Assembly: GCF_944384765.1 (NCBI RefSeq)
Contig: NZ_CALWUM010000021.1
Coordinates: 1 to 38,838, forward strand
Direction of reading: 5' to 3'
From: an uncultured Agathobaculum sp.
GTDB taxonomy: Bacteria > Bacillota > Clostridia > Oscillospirales > Butyricicoccaceae
DNA: 38,838 bases
Shown here: positions 35,088-38,838 of the stretch, in pieces
How positions within the stretch are numbered: the first letter of the stretch is position 1
Layout: each line of letters starts with the position of its first letter
Program-made: the position numbers and the translations under genes
Notes under the pieces: model-generated
The model's input: only the letters and a program-made list of their open reading frames with translations
Told to the model about the DNA's origin: nothing
The model's database searches: none

Positions 35088-36347
35088 TTACTGCGCGGTC
35101 TCAGCAGCCGCATCCGCGGTATCCGCGGTTTCGGTCGTGCCTGCGGTGTCATCTGCCGTATCGGCAGTATCCGCCGCTGCGTCCTCCGACGCATCCGTGC
35201 TACTGTCCGTGCCAGCCTCATCCTCGACCGCCTGCGCCGCCTGCTCGATCGCGTCCTGCTCATTCAGGACCTCCTGCACCTCAGCGGGCAGGTAATCGCG
35301 CACGTTCTGGTAGGTGATCTCGTCATAGACTTCGGTCGTCTGCACGTCCGCCTCGCTCATCCACTGCTGCAGCAGCGTGTCCATGGTGGCGCCCATGGTG
35401 GAGGTCAGCTCGTCGCGGTAGTACTCGAGCTGGGCTTCATAGTCCAGCGGGATACGCTTGATGATGTGGAAGCCCGCGGTGGTCTCGACCAAGCCGGAAA
35501 CCTCGCCTTCCTGCAGCTCGATCGCCGCCTCATAGAAGGGCTCGAGCATCTGGCCTTCGACGAACACATAGCCGTTCGGGTAGCTTGCGAGGCCCGGGTC
35601 CTCGCTGACCTCGTTCATCACGTCCTCAAAGTTCTCGCCCGCATTCAGGCGGTCGAGCACCTCCTGCGCCATGGCCTTGGCCTCTTCCTCGGTGCGGGTT
35701 TCGCCCGTGGTCGGGTCGGTCAGCGAGATCAGGATATGCTCAGCTGCAATCGCGTCCGGATAGGTCTCCTCAAACTCGGCGATCAGCTCCTCGTCCGTCG
35801 GCAGGTTGACGCCGTTTTCGCCGTAGTAGTATTCATCCAGCGCACGGTAGCACGCGCTGCTGTACATCATGTTGGAGTAAGTATCCGGCGTAAAGCCCAT
35901 GCCCGCCAGCACCTGCGTATAGGTCTCTTCGCCGCCGACCGACTCGATCGTGCTTTCCAGCTGCTGCTGCAGTTCCTTCTGCTCGTTGTAGCTGATCTGC
36001 AGACCGGCCTCGTCAAAGTGCTGCAGCACAACGTGGGTGGAAACCACCTGATTATACGCCGCGTCCTGCACCATCTGCATCATCGCGCCGCCGGTTTCCT
36101 CGTCGCTCCAGATGTCGGTCATGCCGAACTGGGCATACATCTGCTCGTAGTACAGCATGTAGTTATACAGCATGGCTGCATATTCATCCGCGCGCACCTC
36201 GTCGCCGTTAACCGTCATGACGACCGGCGCGTCGCTCTGCACGTTCTTATAGTGGATGGTCGTGCTGTTGATGCCCCAGAGCGTGCCGCCCACAGAGACT
36301 GCCACCATCACAACCAGCGCGACAATGCGCTGAACCATTTTACTCAT
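35088..36347 (-). CDS. Membrane-anchored parvulin-type peptidyl-prolyl isomerase (PrsA/SurA-like)
   Basis: This 419-residue extracytoplasmic folding factor has an N-terminal membrane segment (about 7-28) and no lipobox Cys, so it is anchored by an uncleaved signal rather than as a lipoprotein like Bacillus PrsA. A SurA_N-like helical region (about 40-200) precedes the parvulin domain (about 222-325), which starts AEHILISLTD and closes GLVETTAGFHIIKRI. The last 50 residues are a low-complexity Ala/Asp/Thr tail (TADTADDTAGTTETADTAD). ATG at 36347 follows AAGGAG. It is monocistronic. Its clients would be exported proteins such as the SLH protein. Confidence 0.88.
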   Translation of the reverse strand: MSKMVQRIVALVVMVAVSVGGTLWGINSTTIHYKNVQSDAPVVMTVNGDEVRADEYAAMLYNYMLYYEQMYAQFGMTDIWSDEETGGAMMQMVQDAAYNQVVSTHVVLQHFDEAGLQISYNEQKELQQQLESTIESVGGEETYTQVLAGMGFTPDTYSNMMYSSACYRALDEYYYGENGVNLPTDEELIAEFEETYPDAIAAEHILISLTDPTTGETRTEEEAKAMAQEVLDRLNAGENFEDVMNEVSEDPGLASYPNGYVFVEGQMLEPFYEAAIELQEGEVSGLVETTAGFHIIKRIPLDYEAQLEYYRDELTSTMGATMDTLLQQWMSEADVQTTEVYDEITYQNVRDYLPAEVQEVLNEQDAIEQAAQAVEDEAGTDSSTDASEDAAADTADTADDTAGTTETADTADAAAETAQ

Positions 36348-36392
36348 GTTCCGATTCTCCTTGCAAGTGAAAGATTCAAACAGACTTTAATC

Positions 36393-36421
36393 AGTATAGC
36401 ACTTTTTCCAGCCTGACACAA
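36393..36421 (-). promoter_or_regulatory. Promoter of the foldase gene
   Basis: TTGTGT (36421-36416), 17-bp spacer, TATACT (36398-36393) on the minus strand. No terminator separates it from the upstream anti-sigma gene, so read-through is possible. Confidence 0.6.
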
Positions 36422-36438
36422 GGAAAATCACAAAATCG

Positions 36439-37881
36439 TCACAAACCGTCCGTATCCCGCCCGCCATCCGGGCCGAAGGCGCTGTACAGCCCCCAGAAGC
36501 TGCTGTGTGCGCCGCTCAGCCTATTGTAGGGCAGGGCGACAGGCCAGGTGCGGTGGTAATAATCCAGCATGGTGTTGCCATTGACCTGCCCGGCTGCGCT
36601 GATATCCGGCAGCTGCAGGATAAACAGCACATAACCGCGCTGGTTTTCCGCCCCAAAGGGATAGCTGACCGTGCCTGTGATACGCAGTTCGTCCTGCTCG
36701 CCGAACAGCCAGCTGGTGGTGGTCACCTCACCGGCTTCCAGCTTCGGCAGCGGCGCGGTGCGGGTCTGCCCGTCCATGTCAAACAGCAGCGCGCCGCCGG
36801 TCAGGTCCGTCACGCTGGCGCTGTACTGCTGCCAGCCCAGTGAGATCGCATCGTTCCAGTAAGCGCTGTCCATCTGCCAGTCAAAATAGTTGAGCACCGC
36901 CATGCGGCTGTCCGGCAGCTCGATATAGAAGATTGCAGCGCGCATCCGCTGCGTGCCAGGCGGCGTTTCCGCCGCGGTTGTATTCGCCCACCACGGGCGG
37001 AACTCCATGGTTTCCTCCTGCACGTCCACGCGCCGCGCCCCTTCGAGCGCGCGGACGTGTTCATCCGACAAGTCCGCGAGCACCTCTTCCGGCATGCCGA
37101 GGCCGGCAAGCTGCTGCCGGATGGCGGTTTCGCCCGGCGCGGGCAGGGGCGCGGCGTCCAGCCGCGGATGGTTGACCACCGTGCTTGCCAGTAGCACAAG
37201 CGCAAAGCAGCCCAGCACATAGCCCCAGCCCAGCCGCGCGCTGCTCACGCGCACGGGCGCATCGGTCAGGCAGTAGCCCGCGCCGCCCAGCGAACTGCCC
37301 ACGCGCAGCAGAGAGCGGGTGATCAGCATAAACGCAATGAGCATCGGTACGACCGCAAGCCAGCTCTGCGCGAGCGGCGAGAGCGCCAGCACGGCGATCA
37401 GCACCTGCCAGATCACCGCGCTGCGCAGCGGGTCGCCCTGCGGCTCGACCTCTGCGCGGCGGCACACCTCCCGCAGCCCCGCGCGCAACGCAAGCAACCG
37501 GACAATCTGCACCGCCATCACCGCCAAGCCGAGCGCATAGGCCGGCAGACCCGTGAACTGCCACGGGGTGGCGGCCAGCACAAGCCACAGCGCGGTCCAC
37601 GCCATATCCGCGCAGGACAGCACCCACGCCAGCCGGAACGCCGGTCCGCTGCGCCGCAGCGTGCGCAAGCCCAGATATTGCAGCACCGTGCCGAACACGG
37701 GCAGCAGGTATTGCAGCCACAGGAAGTTGAGCGTGATGCTGGTCAGCGCCATGCCCCACGCGATCCGGCGGATGGGCGTGCGCCATGGGTTGACCTGCTC
37801 CACTGCGCCCGTGCCGGGCACAATGCCGGACAGTCCGCGCGCGATCTGCTCGTCAAAACGATCCTGTTCCGGTCCGGTCAT
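36439..37881 (-). CDS. Multipass membrane protein, probable anti-sigma factor
   Basis: The protein has 480 residues. A short cytoplasmic N-terminus (MTGPEQDRFDEQIARGLSGI) is followed by about seven hydrophobic segments between 35 and 240 and a 235-residue soluble C-terminal domain (from about NHPRLDAAPLP), likely outside the cell. It has no clear family. The start overlaps the ECF sigma stop codon (ATGA), the usual arrangement for a sigma/anti-sigma pair, and the topology allows sensing outside and sigma binding inside. No zinc anti-sigma motif (HxxxCxxC) is present. Anti-sigma function is therefore inferred from context. Confidence 0.6.
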   Translation of the reverse strand: MTGPEQDRFDEQIARGLSGIVPGTGAVEQVNPWRTPIRRIAWGMALTSITLNFLWLQYLLPVFGTVLQYLGLRTLRRSGPAFRLAWVLSCADMAWTALWLVLAATPWQFTGLPAYALGLAVMAVQIVRLLALRAGLREVCRRAEVEPQGDPLRSAVIWQVLIAVLALSPLAQSWLAVVPMLIAFMLITRSLLRVGSSLGGAGYCLTDAPVRVSSARLGWGYVLGCFALVLLASTVVNHPRLDAAPLPAPGETAIRQQLAGLGMPEEVLADLSDEHVRALEGARRVDVQEETMEFRPWWANTTAAETPPGTQRMRAAIFYIELPDSRMAVLNYFDWQMDSAYWNDAISLGWQQYSASVTDLTGGALLFDMDGQTRTAPLPKLEAGEVTTTSWLFGEQDELRITGTVSYPFGAENQRGYVLFILQLPDISAAGQVNGNTMLDYYHRTWPVALPYNRLSGAHSSFWGLYSAFGPDGGRDTDGL

Positions 37882-38405
37882 AGCGCGTCACCTCCCAACG
37901 CCTTGCGCAGGCGGCGGCGCAGACGATACAGCCGTCCCTCGACCGCCCGCTCGGTCAGCCCCAGTTCCGCCGCGATCTGTGCGGTGGATTGCAGATAGTA
38001 ATACTTGCGGTAAAACAGCACCCGGTCGGACGCGGACAGGGTGTCCACCGCCTGTCTCAGCTGTTCGGCGCGCTCGCGGCGCAGCACCTCGTCCTCGGGC
38101 GAGGGCGCGGCGCCGTCCGTTTCCTCCCAGCGCTGGTCGGGCGGGCGCCGCTGCCGCAGACGATCGACCGCCGCGTTGCGCGCCACCGCGGTCAGCCACG
38201 CGGCGAGCGTGCCCCGTGCCGGGTCGAAGCCCGCAAACCGTTCCCACACGCGCAGGTATACATCGCTGATACATTCCTCGGCATCCCGTGCGTCGTGCAG
38301 GATGCCGCGCACGATGTAGCGCACCATGCTGTCGTACTGCTGCTGGAGCAGCGTGATGCCCTCCGCGTCGCCCGCGGAAAGCAGCGCCAGTATCCTGTCG
38401 TCCAT
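37878..38405 (-). CDS. ECF-type RNA polymerase sigma factor
   Basis: This 175-residue sigma-70-family ECF factor has region 2 at about 25-90 (YIVRGILHDARDAEECISD, VYLRVWERF, GTLAAWLTAVARNAAVDRLR) and region 4 at about 118-170 (LSASDRVLFYRKYYYLQS, IAAELGLTERAVEGRLYRLR). Region 3 is absent, as in all ECFs. The start is ATG at 38405 with a GGGGGCGGCGGC-rich stretch upstream and no strong ribosome binding site (AAAGGGGG at about 12 nt). It is co-translated with the membrane protein. The upstream 80 bp end at a group II intron, so its natural promoter may be displaced. Confidence 0.92.
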   Translation of the reverse strand: MDDRILALLSAGDAEGITLLQQQYDSMVRYIVRGILHDARDAEECISDVYLRVWERFAGFDPARGTLAAWLTAVARNAAVDRLRQRRPPDQRWEETDGAAPSPEDEVLRRERAEQLRQAVDTLSASDRVLFYRKYYYLQSTAQIAAELGLTERAVEGRLYRLRRRLRKALGGDAL

Positions 38406-38485
38406 GCCGCCGCCCCCTTTCTCTGTCCTTCTTTACCTTTTATTACGGATATTTTCCGTCTATCCCACGCGCTGTCATCGGATTG
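38406..38485 (-). promoter_or_regulatory. Short region between intron and sigma gene
   Basis: It contains an ACGGA-N5-TCCGT dyad (38445-38459). No sigma-A hexamers are convincing. The dyad could be a terminator stem left upstream of the sigma gene, an intron target hairpin or an operator. Confidence 0.35.
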
Positions 38486-38838
38486 ATCGAGTAGGAGGCC
38501 ACCCATTAATTGAGTAGCCGTCCTCTCACACCACCGTGCGTACCGTTCGGTACACGGCGGTTCAATCGCATAAGTGCAGTTTGCGAATTTGCTCGTACTG
38601 TGCCGGAAAGTCGTAATATCCGGCCAGTGCGAGCTTTTCGTTTGTAACAGAGCGGTTAAGGATTGCACTTCCGGCCACTCTCCAGTAGCCCAGGCGGGTA
38701 TTCCCCCACTGGTAAGCCTGCCACGATGGGATGCCTAACTTCTTTAGGTTCTGCACCCTGGTTGTCGAGCGACACTTTCTAGTAACCGCAAACATCACTT
38801 TATAATCGCCAGCTTTTCCAGAAAAAAAGCATAATCAC
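38486..38838 (-). mobile_element. Group II intron, 3' end (continues off the right edge)
   Basis: On the minus strand, after the maturase stop codon, comes a domain V hairpin (38531-38562: CCGCCGTG and CACGGTGG arms, TACC-GAAC-GGTA tip and CG bulge), then GTGAGAGG. A domain VI hairpin (about 38496-38520) and a CCTACTCGAT end follow, which fix the 3' splice site near 38486. It lies upstream of the ECF sigma gene in the same orientation. Confidence 0.85.
38562..38834 (-). pseudogene. ltrA: Group II intron maturase, C-terminal end
   Basis: The last 70 residues match the conserved C-terminus of intron-encoded reverse transcriptase/maturases: TRVQNLKKLGIPSWQAYQWG, GYWRVAGSAILNRS, then NEKLALAGYYDFPAQYEQIR. 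Upstream of about 38785 the match fades (KVMFAVTRKC where WKQWKK-like residues are expected) and an in-frame TGA stands at 38837-38835, so the frame appears broken near the edge. The reverse-transcriptase part, if present, lies outside the window. Confidence 0.75.

Overview
The window comes from a GC-rich (roughly 55-60%) low-G+C-phylum Gram-positive, most likely a butyrate-forming gut Clostridia of the Oscillospirales (Butyricicoccus/Agathobaculum type). The evidence is a CtsR-McsA-McsB-ClpC heat-shock operon, a butyryl-CoA dehydrogenase/EtfBA operon, a Clostridia-type small 2[4Fe-4S] ferredoxin, Rex-like boxes, c-di-GMP-I riboswitches, strong AGGAGG ribosome binding sites and a SpoIID-domain gene. 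The organism name is an inference; no rRNA is present.

Layout. 1-2022: cell-surface section on the minus strand. It holds the 5' end of a secreted repeat protein and a secreted transglutaminase-like protein behind two tandem c-di-GMP-I riboswitches. 2084-4112: mgtC with a translationally coupled 62-codon leader ORF, divergent from a lysR gene. 4272-6888: phosphoketolase (xfp) behind a near-perfect Rex box. 6889-7912: about 1 kb with no intact gene, holding abandoned promoters, operators and ribosome binding sites. 7913-12550: a 1545-residue S-layer-homology surface protein. 12551-17710: a decayed accessory region ending at a tRNA-Arg(CCG). It contains an empty pair of IS21-like ends, an intact 219-residue protein that looks like the N-terminal half of a TnpB without its nuclease domain (behind a long leader with an attenuator-like terminator), a broken type I restriction-modification locus with an intact rhuM, and slices of lysR, M14-deacylase and MATE genes.

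17873-35029 is mostly ordinary chromosome: a NapA-type antiporter; an ArsB/NhaD-type permease with a small unknown partner; ferredoxin; ctsR-mcsA-mcsB-clpC with two CtsR boxes; bcd-etfB-etfA; asnB; a UPF0303/HbpS-like gene; and a three-gene cluster of SpoIID/peptidoglycan-binding proteins without signal peptides, possibly spore-associated. 35088-38838: a parvulin-type foldase, an ECF sigma factor with a membrane-anchored probable anti-sigma factor, and the 3' end of a group II intron running off the right edge.

How it fits together: central carbon and redox genes (xfp, bcd-etfBA) both carry Rex-like operators, which suggests shared NADH/NAD+ control. Surface and secreted proteins at the left are under c-di-GMP or other structured-leader control. 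The 12.7-17.7 kb stretch is the main site of gene turnover. The least explained items are the RuvC-less TnpB-like gene with its leader, and the abandoned GTTAG-N6-CTAAC promoters in front of the S-layer protein.
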